From a virus, in IMG/VR virus record IMGVR_UViG_3300027413_000014, positions 1 to 41,003 of that record: 41,003 bases of DNA. The stretch is one strand, 5' to 3'. The notes below the pieces were generated by a model. That model did no database searches and was not told the origin of the DNA. It saw only the letters and a program-made list of their open reading frames with translations. Position 1 is the first letter of the stretch, and the number at the start of each line of letters is the position of its first letter. The position numbers and the translations under genes are program-made. Shown piece after piece: positions 31,254-38,703 of this stretch.

Positions 31254-32065
31254 AATTAAAAATATCTATTATTGGTTGTGGATTTGTAGGCAAAGCTATT
31301 ATTAATGGTTTTGATGAAACCCTATGTGACATAACTCCAATTGATATTAAATATGATACTACAGTAGAAGATACTAATCCATATGATGATATTTTTTTCG
31401 TATGTTTACCAACACCTATGAATGATGATGGATCGGTTAATGCTGAACTAGTAATTGAAACTGTCAAATGGTTAAAGCTTAATAGAGCTGGCCATATTGT
31501 AATAAAATCAACAGTCACACCTGATATTATAGACAAACTTTCTGATGATAGAGTAGTTTATAATCCTGAATTTTTAAATGAAAAATCTGCAGATGAAGAT
31601 TTTATTAATCCACCAATGCATATATTTGGCGGGCATATCAAAGACACAAATAATATTGAGAAAATATATAAAAAATATAGTAAATGTAAACCTTGCCCAA
31701 GCCACCATGTGACATTAAAAGAAGCAAGTTTTATTAAATATGGAATTAATTGTTTTCTTGCTACAAAAGTATTATGGTTTAATCAATTCTATGATATAAT
31801 ACAAAAACATGATTGTAATTTTGATGAGATTACTTATGCAATGCGATCAGATCCAAGGATTGGTAACTCTCATACGAGTGTTCCAGGATTTGATGGCAAA
31901 ATGGGTTTTGGTGGAGCTTGTTTTCCAAAAGACACTTCAGCATTTTTAGATTTTGCGATATCGTTTTCTTTATTGGATGAAGTAATTAAATCAAATAATA
32001 AAATTAGATCTAAATATACAAAAGATAAAAGGGAGCTTGAACAAAATATCTCATTTAACAAATAA
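31247..32065 (+). CDS. Short UDP-glucose/UDP-sugar 6-dehydrogenase-like protein
   Basis: The 272-residue protein has a Rossmann NAD site (ISIIGCGFVGKA), VCLPTPMNDDGS, KSTVTPD, YNPEFLNEKSADEDF, K164 in SFIKYGINCF and the catalytic cysteine C225 in GFGGACFPKD. Typical UDP-glucose dehydrogenases are ~390-450 residues; the C-terminal UDP-binding domain is mostly missing. Oxidation of a nucleotide sugar to a uronate is the expected reaction. Arabinosylating T4-like phages carry related genes, which favours a DNA-sugar role. Confidence 0.82.
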   Translation: MLKLKISIIGCGFVGKAIINGFDETLCDITPIDIKYDTTVEDTNPYDDIFFVCLPTPMNDDGSVNAELVIETVKWLKLNRAGHIVIKSTVTPDIIDKLSDDRVVYNPEFLNEKSADEDFINPPMHIFGGHIKDTNNIEKIYKKYSKCKPCPSHHVTLKEASFIKYGINCFLATKVLWFNQFYDIIQKHDCNFDEITYAMRSDPRIGNSHTSVPGFDGKMGFGGACFPKDTSAFLDFAISFSLLDEVIKSNNKIRSKYTKDKRELEQNISFNK

Positions 32066-32069
32066 CTTA

Positions 32070-32098
32070 TTTACTTTATCGATATTATATGATATAAT
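32070..32098 (+). promoter_or_regulatory. Sigma70-like promoter for uvsX
   Basis: TTTACT (32070-32075), 17 bp, TATAAT (32093-32098), 25 bp before the uvsX ATG, with AAAGGAG as ribosome-binding site. Confidence 0.75.
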
Positions 32099-32123
32099 AG
32101 TCTAATAATCAAAGGAGATATAC

Positions 32124-33179
32124 ATGGCATCCATTATGGATAAACTCAAAAATAATTCTAAACTTAAAGCAACGGAAATTCTTTCTGAGTCTAAATTTTT
32201 TAATATAAAAAAACTTATTGCTACTGATGTACCAATGGTTAATGTTGCTTTATCTGGTTCAATTGACGGTGGTATGTCACCTGGCCTTACTGTGTTAGCA
32301 GGCCCATCTAAACATTTTAAAACTTCTTTTGCGCTGTTGATGGCTGGTGCATATTTGCGAGAAAAGAAAGATGCTGTCATGTTGTTTTATGATAGTGAGT
32401 TTGGTTCACCTCAATCATACTTTGAGCAATTTGGTATTGATACATCACGAGTTCTTCACACACCAATTACAAACGTAGAAGAACTTAAATTTGATCTCGT
32501 CAACCAACTTGAAGGCCTTGATGCTAAAGATGATGTTATCATTGTTATTGATTCGATTGGTAACCTTGCATCAAAGAAAGAACTTGAAGATGCTCAAAAC
32601 GAAAAATCTGTAGCAGATATGTCAAGAGCCAAACAACTTAAATCATTGTTTCGTATGACTACTCCATATCTAGCTATGAAAAATATTATCATGTTAGCGG
32701 TCAATCACACATATCAAGAAATCGGATTGTTTCCAAAAGCAATAGTTTCTGGTGGTACTGGTATCTATTATAGTGCTAATAATATTTGGATTCTTGGTCG
32801 TAGGCAAAATAAAACTGGAACTGAAGTTACGGGTTATGATTTTGTTATTAATGTTGAAAAGTCTAGATTTGTAAAAGAAAAGTCTAAAATTCCTATTTCA
32901 GTATCATGGGAAGGTGGTGTTGAAACATATTCTGGTCTATTGGATGTTGCCATGGCGGGTGGCTATGTAGTTAAACCATCTAATGGTTGGTATGCATCGG
33001 TTAATATGGACACTGGCGAAATTTCTGATAAAAAGGTTAGACAATCTGGTACTCTTGAAAAAGAATTTTGGGATCCTATTTTTGCTAATACTAACTTTAA
33101 AGAATTTGTAAAAAATCAATTTACAATTGGATATAAATCAGAAATTGATATGGATGAAATTTTAGAAATGGAATCATAA
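32124..33179 (+). CDS. uvsX: UvsX RecA-like recombinase
   Basis: The 351-residue protein (T4 is 391) has Walker A GPSKHFKT at 60-67 (T4 GPSKSFKS), Walker B VIIVIDSIGNLASK and the loop region VNHTYQEIGLFPKAIVSGG. It forms presynaptic filaments with UvsY and drives recombination-dependent replication. The ATP loop has H where many relatives have S or G. It ends in a TAATG overlap with the next gene. Confidence 0.95.
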   Translation: MASIMDKLKNNSKLKATEILSESKFFNIKKLIATDVPMVNVALSGSIDGGMSPGLTVLAGPSKHFKTSFALLMAGAYLREKKDAVMLFYDSEFGSPQSYFEQFGIDTSRVLHTPITNVEELKFDLVNQLEGLDAKDDVIIVIDSIGNLASKKELEDAQNEKSVADMSRAKQLKSLFRMTTPYLAMKNIIMLAVNHTYQEIGLFPKAIVSGGTGIYYSANNIWILGRRQNKTGTEVTGYDFVINVEKSRFVKEKSKIPISVSWEGGVETYSGLLDVAMAGGYVVKPSNGWYASVNMDTGEISDKKVRQSGTLEKEFWDPIFANTNFKEFVKNQFTIGYKSEIDMDEILEMES

Positions 33180-33469
33180 TGCAATATATAGAAAATAAAG
33201 ATTATGAATTTATTCCAGGAGATAACGATGATTGGCAAATTAGATTTTTAACTGGAGATTTTATAGAAAGTGTTATACAATATGGCACTATTCGCATGGA
33301 AGATGGTGAACAAATGACGTTTGACTTTCATGTTGAAACTAGTCCAGATGAAACATTAAATTCAGAAAATGAAGAATTACAAAAACATGCCGGCGATGTT
33401 TTGATTTCTATTATTGAAGATGCTATAGAAAATAAAGCCAGCGATCTACATATTAATGAGGTAAAATAG
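33179..33469 (+). CDS. Hypothetical acidic protein between uvsX and 41
   Basis: The 96-residue, strongly acidic protein (EFIPGDNDDWQIRFLTGDFIE, then ISIIEDAIENK) has one-base overlaps on both sides, so expression is locked to uvsX and gp41. Similar small proteins sit at this place in other marine T4-like phages. No domain is recognised. Confidence 0.7.
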   Translation: MQYIENKDYEFIPGDNDDWQIRFLTGDFIESVIQYGTIRMEDGEQMTFDFHVETSPDETLNSENEELQKHAGDVLISIIEDAIENKASDLHINEVK

Positions 33470-34851
33470 TGAATACAAATATAGAACAAGTTGTTCTTAA
33501 AAATATTCTAACTAATGAAACATATATGAGAAAAGTTCTGCCTTTTATTAAGGCAGAATATTTTGAAGGGATTTACAGAGAACTCTTTAAGCAGAGCGGT
33601 AAGTTTGTTGCTAAGTATAATAAACTACCATCAGCAGAATCTTTTAAGATTGAAATTGATTCGGCTGATAATTTTAGCGATGATAATCATCGCCAAGCAA
33701 TAGAAATTATTCCTGAACTATTCACAAAAGAGCAAAGTGATGAAGAGTGGCTACTTGATGCTACTGAAAAGTGGTGTCAAGATCGAGCACTATTTAATGC
33801 TGTTATGGAGTCAATTAGTATTATTGATGGTAAGCATCAGACGTTATCTAAAAATGCTCTTCCTGATATTCTAACTAAAGCACTTGGTGTATCGTTTGAT
33901 ACGAATGTAGGCCATGATTATCTTGAAGCATTTGAAGAACGTTATGAATTTTACCATCGTGATGAAGAACGTGTTCCGTTTGATATTGAATTACTTAATG
34001 ATATTACGAAAGGTGGTTTACCACGTAAGACCTTAAATATTATTCTAGCAGGTACTGGTGTTGGTAAGTCGTTAGCAATGTGTCACTTTGCTGCTTCTAA
34101 TCTTACCGATGGTAGAAATGTTTTATATATTACTGCAGAAATGGCTGAAGAACGTATTGCTGAACGTATTGATGCAAATCTTCTTAATGTACAAATTGAT
34201 CAATTAACCGATCTAAGTAAATCTATGTTTGCTGAAAAGGTTTATAATCTTTCAACAAAAACTAATGGTAAACTAATCGTAAAAGAATATCCAACTGGTT
34301 CAGCTAATGTTGGTCATATGCGAGCGCTATTAAGTGAACTAAAACTTAAAAAGTCATTTATGCCAGATATTATCTATATTGATTATTTAAATATTTGTGC
34401 TTCTTCTAGAATGAAAGGTATGGGCGGTGCTATTAATTCATATAATTATATTAAAGCAATTGCAGAAGAGTTTCGTGGATTGGCAGTTGAATTCAATGTC
34501 CCGATCATATCTGCAACGCAAACGACGCGTAGTGGTTATGGTAACTCGGATGTTGGGCTTGAAGATACGTCTGAGTCTTTTGGATTACCCGCTACAGCAG
34601 ATTTAATGATTGCTCTTATATCTACTGAAGAACTTGAGCAAATGGGTCAAATTGCGGTTAAACAATTGAAGAATAGATACAACGATCCAACATACAAAAA
34701 GCGGTTTGTTATTGGCGTTGATAGAGCTAAAATGAGACTATATGATGCTGAAGACTCTCAGCAAAATTTAATTGATGATACACCAGTCTTTGATAAAACA
34801 GCAATTGGCGAAAGATTGGCTAATACTAACTTTGATGGATTTAAATTATGA
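33469..34851 (+). CDS. 41: gp41 replicative DNA helicase
   Basis: The 460-residue DnaB-family helicase (T4 gp41 is 475) starts with GTG at 33469 overlapping the previous stop. It has Walker A GTGVGKS at 195-201, YITAEMAEERIAERIDANLL, Walker B IIYIDYLNIC, SATQTTRSGYGNSDV and VGLEDTSESFGLPATADLM, all characteristic. As a hexamer it unwinds the fork and recruits primase. A 9-bp stem-loop lies 67 bases after the start. Confidence 0.95.
   Translation: MNTNIEQVVLKNILTNETYMRKVLPFIKAEYFEGIYRELFKQSGKFVAKYNKLPSAESFKIEIDSADNFSDDNHRQAIEIIPELFTKEQSDEEWLLDATEKWCQDRALFNAVMESISIIDGKHQTLSKNALPDILTKALGVSFDTNVGHDYLEAFEERYEFYHRDEERVPFDIELLNDITKGGLPRKTLNIILAGTGVGKSLAMCHFAASNLTDGRNVLYITAEMAEERIAERIDANLLNVQIDQLTDLSKSMFAEKVYNLSTKTNGKLIVKEYPTGSANVGHMRALLSELKLKKSFMPDIIYIDYLNICASSRMKGMGGAINSYNYIKAIAEEFRGLAVEFNVPIISATQTTRSGYGNSDVGLEDTSESFGLPATADLMIALISTEELEQMGQIAVKQLKNRYNDPTYKKRFVIGVDRAKMRLYDAEDSQQNLIDDTPVFDKTAIGERLANTNFDGFKL
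33536..33558. repeat. 9-bp stem-loop near start of gene 41
   Basis: TTCTGCCTT (33536-33544) and AAGGCAGAA (33550-33558) flank TTATT. Position relative to the start codon is similar to the stem in the primase-like gene (67 versus 65 bases). Confidence 0.65.
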
Positions 34852-35105
34852 AACAAACTGAAGCAGAATGCCTTGTTGTAGCAAGTGAGGAATGTGCTGA
34901 ACTAACCAAAGAATGTATGAAAATTTTACGATTTGGCATGAGTACTGAACATAAAAAAAATCTTATAAATGAAATGGGAGACGTTCAATGTATGCTAGAT
35001 TTATTGGGTGATTATTTTGATATTTCTAGCGATGAAATGTTGGATGCATCTATGGCCAAAAAAGAAAAACTAAAAAAATATAGCAACTTAACTGGAGATA
35101 AATAA
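34848..35105 (+). CDS. MazG-like nucleotide pyrophosphohydrolase (second)
   Basis: The 85-residue protein has E14-E15-x-x-E18 in ASEECAELTKE and E42-M-G-D45 in NEMGDVQCMLDLL, the four-helix metal site of MazG-type NTP-PPases. It is smaller than and not closely similar to the protein at 22581-22994. Expected role: removing a specific (d)NTP or alarmone-like nucleotide. ATGA overlap with gene 41. Confidence 0.8.
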   Translation: MKQTEAECLVVASEECAELTKECMKILRFGMSTEHKKNLINEMGDVQCMLDLLGDYFDISSDEMLDASMAKKEKLKKYSNLTGDK

Positions 35106-35362
35106 TGGGTAAAGAAACATCACAGGGTATTCACAGTACTGTGAGTAAATCAATTCGTAAGGCCATGAGGAGAGACTATATGTCTTCAGGAGATAGGTTT
35201 ATGAATCAAATGAAAGCTTTAGCACAAGGTAAAGATGTAGTATTTACTATTGAAAATCCAAATAAGACTGAAACAAATAAACGATTTATTAAACAGCGGA
35301 TTTCGGGTAAAAACTATTTAAATTCACGTAAAGGAACTTTTACGATGAAAGAAGTACAATAA
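35105..35362 (+). CDS. Hypothetical basic protein
   Basis: The 85-residue, arginine- and lysine-rich protein contains STVSKSIRKAMRRDYMSSGD and NKRFIKQRISGKNYLNSRKG. The charge pattern suggests nucleic-acid contact, but no family is recognised. A perfect 14-base palindrome (35131-35144) lies in its first codons. One-base overlap with the mazG-like gene. Confidence 0.65.
   Translation: MGKETSQGIHSTVSKSIRKAMRRDYMSSGDRFMNQMKALAQGKDVVFTIENPNKTETNKRFIKQRISGKNYLNSRKGTFTMKEVQ
35131..35144. repeat. Perfect 14-bp palindrome
   Basis: TCACAGTACTGTGA reads identically on both strands, 26 bases after the start of the gene at 35105. It could be a protein-binding dyad or an incidental coding feature. Confidence 0.55.
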
Positions 35363-35366
35363 AGCA

Positions 35367-35492
35367 ATGGAAACGGTATTAGCATTTTTTATAGCAGGAT
35401 TTTTTACTGGTATTGGCTGGTGGTCTGCTGAAAAAGTAACTAATAAAATTGATACGCATTATGAACAAAAGGATGAACAAAATGAGAATTGA
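35367..35492 (+). CDS. Very small membrane protein
   Basis: The 41-residue ORF has an N-terminal membrane helix (VLAFFIAGFFTGIGWWS) followed by a charged tail ending KDEQNEN. It starts 4 bp after the preceding gene and its end overlaps the next gene by 11 bp. Compactness and overlap favour a real gene, but the function is unknown. Confidence 0.5.
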   Translation: METVLAFFIAGFFTGIGWWSAEKVTNKIDTHYEQKDEQNEN

Positions 35493-35679
35493 ACTTGAAG
35501 ATGACGCAGTATACGAATTGGTACATCAGGCTCTTATGCAACTCGAAGAAAGCTTGCCTCCAAATAAAAAATTAACAAAAGCTATTAAAAGAATTAATCA
35601 TAATATCATGATTCCATCTGAATGGGAAGAAATGTATGAACGAGACTTTATTGATTATGACAGTGGAGACTATAGCTAA
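35482..35679 (+). CDS. Hypothetical small acidic protein
   Basis: Start at 35482 after AAAGGAT gives 65 residues (MRIELEDDAVYELVHQALMQ ... DYDSGDYS); upstream in-frame starts at 35473 and 35461 are possible. It is helical with an acidic tail. It ends with a TAATG overlap into thyX, so it is translated with it. Family unknown. Confidence 0.65.
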   Translation: MRIELEDDAVYELVHQALMQLEESLPPNKKLTKAIKRINHNIMIPSEWEEMYERDFIDYDSGDYS

Positions 35680-36350
35680 TGAAGGCCAGATTAATAGGAT
35701 ATACTCAGACTCCGTCTGGAGATTTTATTGGTGTCGATGATCTACAAGACTTTGTAGCATACTGCGCTAGAGTATCAAATCCTACAAATCAAATGAGTAG
35801 TGCAACCGCAGAAAAACTTATCAGATATTTGATTAAGCATAAACATTGGTCACCTCTTGAAATGGCCTCTGCTACTATGGAGATTGAAACCACACGAGAT
35901 ATTGCTCGTCAGCTTCTCCGCCATAGATCATTTTCATTTCAAGAATTTAGCCAACGATATGCTAACCCAGCTGATATGGGTGAAACATTTGTATTGTCAG
36001 AAGCAAGATTGCAAGATCATAAAAATAGACAAAATTCAATTGAAACTAATGATGTTGATTTACAATCTGCATGGAATTTACAGCAACAAAATGTAATTGA
36101 TCAAGCTAAAAAAGCATACAATTGGGCTATTGATAATGGTATTGCAAAAGAACAGGCTCGTAAGGTTTTGCCTGAAGGTTTGACTTTATCTCGCTTATAT
36201 GCTAACGGAACTCTTAGATCATGGATTCATTATATTGAATTGAGAAGTGGCAATGGTACTCAAAAAGAGCATATGGAATTAGCTCGAGAGTGTGGTAAAG
36301 CTATTAGTAAAATCTTTCCTCTTGCTGAGGATCTAATTCAAGGAGAATAA
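35679..36350 (+). CDS. thyX: Flavin-dependent thymidylate synthase ThyX
   Basis: The 223-residue protein carries the ThyX motif RHRx7S as R81-H-R83 ... S91 (RHRSFSFQEFSQRY), KHWSPLEMA, ARKVLPEGL and the C-terminal RLYANGTLRSWIHYIELRSGNGTQKEH. It methylates dUMP to dTMP using FAD, NADPH and methylene-tetrahydrofolate. T4 uses the unrelated ThyA-type gene td. ThyX is common in marine phages and complements the dCMP deaminase at 26580. Confidence 0.95.
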   Translation: MKARLIGYTQTPSGDFIGVDDLQDFVAYCARVSNPTNQMSSATAEKLIRYLIKHKHWSPLEMASATMEIETTRDIARQLLRHRSFSFQEFSQRYANPADMGETFVLSEARLQDHKNRQNSIETNDVDLQSAWNLQQQNVIDQAKKAYNWAIDNGIAKEQARKVLPEGLTLSRLYANGTLRSWIHYIELRSGNGTQKEHMELARECGKAISKIFPLAEDLIQGE

Positions 36351-36352
36351 AA

Positions 36353-36604
36353 ATGGGCAAAAAACTTTCAACATATTATTCAGACAATGGCAATGATTAC
36401 TGTGAAATACATTTTAATTATAAAGAAGAACACGCTTATATAAAATACTTCGATGATAATGGTATTAAATATTTTGAAGAATCTTTTACTAATAAATCTT
36501 TAAATTATGTTGAAAGTGCTGCTGAAAATTGGGCGTTAGGGCATAAAGTCCTATCACCTGAGCATAACACACAATATACGCTTGATTTTAGAAAGCGGGC
36601 TTAA
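36353..36604 (+). CDS. Hypothetical conserved small protein
   Basis: The 83-residue protein has alternating strands (YCEIHFNYKEEHAYIKYFDDNG, IKYFEESFTNKS) and a helix (VESAAENWALGHKVL), suggesting a compact alpha-beta fold. Short proteins with this pattern occur in other marine T4-like phages. No function known. AAGGAG leader. Confidence 0.65.
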   Translation: MGKKLSTYYSDNGNDYCEIHFNYKEEHAYIKYFDDNGIKYFEESFTNKSLNYVESAAENWALGHKVLSPEHNTQYTLDFRKRA

Positions 36605-36605
36605 T

Positions 36606-36797
36606 ATGGGATTAGAAACTGAAAATATGCAACTTACAAATAACGCTCGTGTTCAAATCTTACAAGAAGAAGTAGATTATTATCGTACTTTAATTGAGCC
36701 TCATGATTGCGGTCATATATACACTACTATTAATTTTTTAAATGATCGTATTCAAAATCTGTTAGGTGGTAAAAAAGAGTGGCCTTTTGTAAAATAA
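36606..36797 (+). CDS. Hypothetical small protein
   Basis: Start at 36606 gives 63 residues (MGLETENMQLTNNARVQILQ ... KEWPFVK), mostly helical with a possible short coiled coil. An upstream in-frame ATG at 36582 overlaps the previous gene and is less likely. The ribosome-binding site is weak. Family unknown. Confidence 0.55.
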   Translation: MGLETENMQLTNNARVQILQEEVDYYRTLIEPHDCGHIYTTINFLNDRIQNLLGGKKEWPFVK

Positions 36798-36800
36798 TGG

Positions 36801-36829
36801 TTTACTTTTTATTTAAAACGTAATATAAT
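36801..36829 (+). promoter_or_regulatory. Sigma70-like promoter for lysin operon
   Basis: TTTACT (36801-36806), 17 bp, TATAAT (36824-36829), 30 bp before the lysin gene. Confidence 0.75.
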
Positions 36830-36858
36830 ACGTATATAACAATAAATCAGGAAACTTA

Positions 36859-37467
36859 ATGAAACTTAAACATATAGCAATGATGTTAGGCAATGCCGCA
36901 GTTTGTGGCATTGTCGGTTATGCTGCTTATGAAGGTACAAAAGTAGCTACTGAAAAAAAAGAAGAGGTACAATTACTTGCAGAACAAATGGCTAACGAAT
37001 TAGCAATCGAGCAGGAAGCTATTCGAACAGCACAAGCAGAAGAAGTTAAGCAAATACAATGCTTAGCTACAAACATATATTATGAAACCATGGCGTCTTC
37101 TTTAATAGATTCTATGGCTGTGACAGACGTGGTACTGAACAGAGTTAAACATGAAAAATACCCTGGCACTCCATGTGAAGTAGTACATCAATCGTATTTA
37201 AATGATAAGGGTGAACCACTATTAAATAAATGTCAGTTTAGCTGGTATTGTGACGGTAAAGCTGATGAGCCACAGAATGCTGAAGCATGGGAGCGATCAG
37301 TCAATCATGCTGTTACAATGTTCACTACTAGTAAATGGCGTGGAATAACTGAAGGTTCTACTCATTATCATGCAACATATGTAAGTCCTAGCTGGGCAAA
37401 ATCTTTTACTAAAATAGCTCAAATGGGAGCTCATATTTTTTATAGAATGGAAGATGGACAATCATGA
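36859..37467 (+). CDS. SleB-type cell wall hydrolase (endolysin candidate)
   Basis: The 202-residue protein has an N-terminal hydrophobic segment at about 6-24 (possible signal anchor) and a charged linker. The SleB-like domain begins CLATNIYYE with the likely catalytic E76. It continues VTDVVLNRVKHEKYPGTPCEVV, CQFSWYCDGK and STHYHATYVSPSWAKS, ending GAHIFYRM. This family cleaves peptidoglycan glycan strands. T4 uses an unrelated lysozyme. Membrane anchoring would suit a signal-anchor-release lysin. Confidence 0.85.
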   Translation: MKLKHIAMMLGNAAVCGIVGYAAYEGTKVATEKKEEVQLLAEQMANELAIEQEAIRTAQAEEVKQIQCLATNIYYETMASSLIDSMAVTDVVLNRVKHEKYPGTPCEVVHQSYLNDKGEPLLNKCQFSWYCDGKADEPQNAEAWERSVNHAVTMFTTSKWRGITEGSTHYHATYVSPSWAKSFTKIAQMGAHIFYRMEDGQS

Positions 37468-37667
37468 GTGATAAAATTAAAGCAGAAGCACAGACCCAAG
37501 CAGAGATTGCTTTTGATGGGTTTATGCTTTGGATGAAGCGTGGTACATTATATGCATGCATCTTTTTAGGTATAGTTATATTTGGCTGTAATGCTGGCGT
37601 TGAAGATGACACATATCCTGCCTACAATGGTGAACAATATGCTCCTACTAATATGGGAGATAACTAA
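37464..37667 (+). CDS. Small membrane protein next to lysin
   Basis: The 67-residue protein has one hydrophobic segment (about 27-42: GTLYACIFLGIVIFGC) ending in a cysteine that weakly resembles a lipobox, then a short acidic exterior tail. Adjacent to the lysin with an ATGA overlap, it may be part of a lysis cassette (holin- or spanin-like), which is inference. Confidence 0.55.
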   Translation: MSDKIKAEAQTQAEIAFDGFMLWMKRGTLYACIFLGIVIFGCNAGVEDDTYPAYNGEQYAPTNMGDN

Positions 37668-37855
37668 TGGAAATTATATGGGTATTAATACTAAGTGTAT
37701 GCACCACAGATCATTGTATTACACAAACAGTTTTAGAGACTACTGCTCAAGATAAGTGCTTAAATGAAAAAGTATTACATGAACAATTACCTTCAGATGG
37801 TGATTGGAAAACAGTTGAATATAAGTGTGAACTATTAAATAGTGTGGAAACATAA
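37667..37855 (+). CDS. Small, probably exported cysteine-containing protein
   Basis: The 62-residue protein begins with a short hydrophobic segment (EIIWVLILSVC) and has four cysteines, two in the first 20 residues (C12, C17), one near 31 and one near 54, compatible with periplasmic disulfides. One-base overlap with the preceding membrane protein. A spanin partner is one possibility; no family is recognised. Confidence 0.5.
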   Translation: MEIIWVLILSVCTTDHCITQTVLETTAQDKCLNEKVLHEQLPSDGDWKTVEYKCELLNSVET

Positions 37856-37861
37856 CAAACA

Positions 37862-38101
37862 ATGGTAAAACCTAATCTTAATAATTGGAAATTAAATTTA
37901 GAAGATATTCATTGGATTGAATATGCTCTTAGTTACAGACTACAAAGATTGACAATGAAAAGACTTACTGTAAAAAAACAAAGCAGTAAAAATGATATAG
38001 ATAATGAAATAAAACATATAACAGAACTACAAGGAAAGATGTTTAATCAAAAAGAGTGGCGAAGAGCAAAAGTAGGTGACACGCCATATATAAGTGGATA
38101 A
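37862..38101 (+). CDS. Hypothetical small basic protein
   Basis: The 79-residue, lysine-rich protein is helical in the middle (RLQRLTMKRLTVKKQSSKND, then IKHITELQGKMFNQKEW). Six bp follow the previous gene and three precede the next. Similar helical proteins of this size occur in marine T4-like phages. Function unknown. Confidence 0.55.
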   Translation: MVKPNLNNWKLNLEDIHWIEYALSYRLQRLTMKRLTVKKQSSKNDIDNEIKHITELQGKMFNQKEWRRAKVGDTPYISG

Positions 38102-38104
38102 AAA

Positions 38105-38479
38105 ATGGATTTATTTCAAAAACAAAAATTTACTTCACACGCCGGCATTCCTATGGAATGGAAAATAGAAATGGATGCCATATCTGATAAAGAATGGGAT
38201 TGTTTAGCTTCAATGATTATGGACTATCAAAAAGAACCATTTTCAAAAGTTGTTGGTATTCCTCGAGGTGGTGTTAAATTACAAAATGCTCTTCAAAAAT
38301 ATTCTGAATGGGAACCAAAACACCCATGGCTAGTAGTTGATGATGTGTATACAACAGGCACATCTTTCAAAGAATTTTGTACTACAAGAGAAACAATGTT
38401 CGCATACAAGTGGGTAGTGTTTGCTAGACAACCTACAGATAAAGACAGTGGTGTAAGAGCCTTATTTACAATGCCATGA
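38105..38479 (+). CDS. Type I phosphoribosyltransferase-like protein
   Basis: The 124-residue protein has VVGIPRGG at about 49-56 and the PRPP-binding motif LVVDDVYTTGTS at 76-87. It is shorter than most phosphoribosyltransferases and lacks an obvious hood, so its base substrate is unclear. It overlaps a PurS-like gene by 4 bp, pointing to purine nucleotide supply or salvage. Confidence 0.8.
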   Translation: MDLFQKQKFTSHAGIPMEWKIEMDAISDKEWDCLASMIMDYQKEPFSKVVGIPRGGVKLQNALQKYSEWEPKHPWLVVDDVYTTGTSFKEFCTTRETMFAYKWVVFARQPTDKDSGVRALFTMP

Positions 38480-38703
38480 GATATAGAGCAATGATATGTA
38501 TTCGTAGAGGAATACTTGATAACGCTGGACAGACAGTAACTTATGCGTTGCAATCATTGGGCTGGCCTGAAGTGCAAGATGTAAGGATAGATAAGGTGAT
38601 TGAATTTGATTTAGAAGAAAGTGATTGGGATAAAGCAGAAGCAATTGCAAAATCTCAAACAAATGAAGTAATGGAATATTATGAATTAGAGGAAATTAAT
38701 TAA
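38476..38703 (+). CDS. purS: PurS-like subunit of FGAM synthase
   Basis: The 75-residue protein matches the small PurS subunit of phosphoribosylformylglycinamidine synthase (about 80 residues): CIRRGILDNAGQTVTYALQS, LGWPEVQDVRIDKVIEFDLEE, and the C-terminal EVMEYYELEEI. PurS bridges PurL and PurQ in purine synthesis. Phages carry it as an auxiliary metabolic gene. No purL or purQ is in the window, so it would act with host subunits. Confidence 0.82.
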   Translation: MRYRAMICIRRGILDNAGQTVTYALQSLGWPEVQDVRIDKVIEFDLEESDWDKAEAIAKSQTNEVMEYYELEEIN

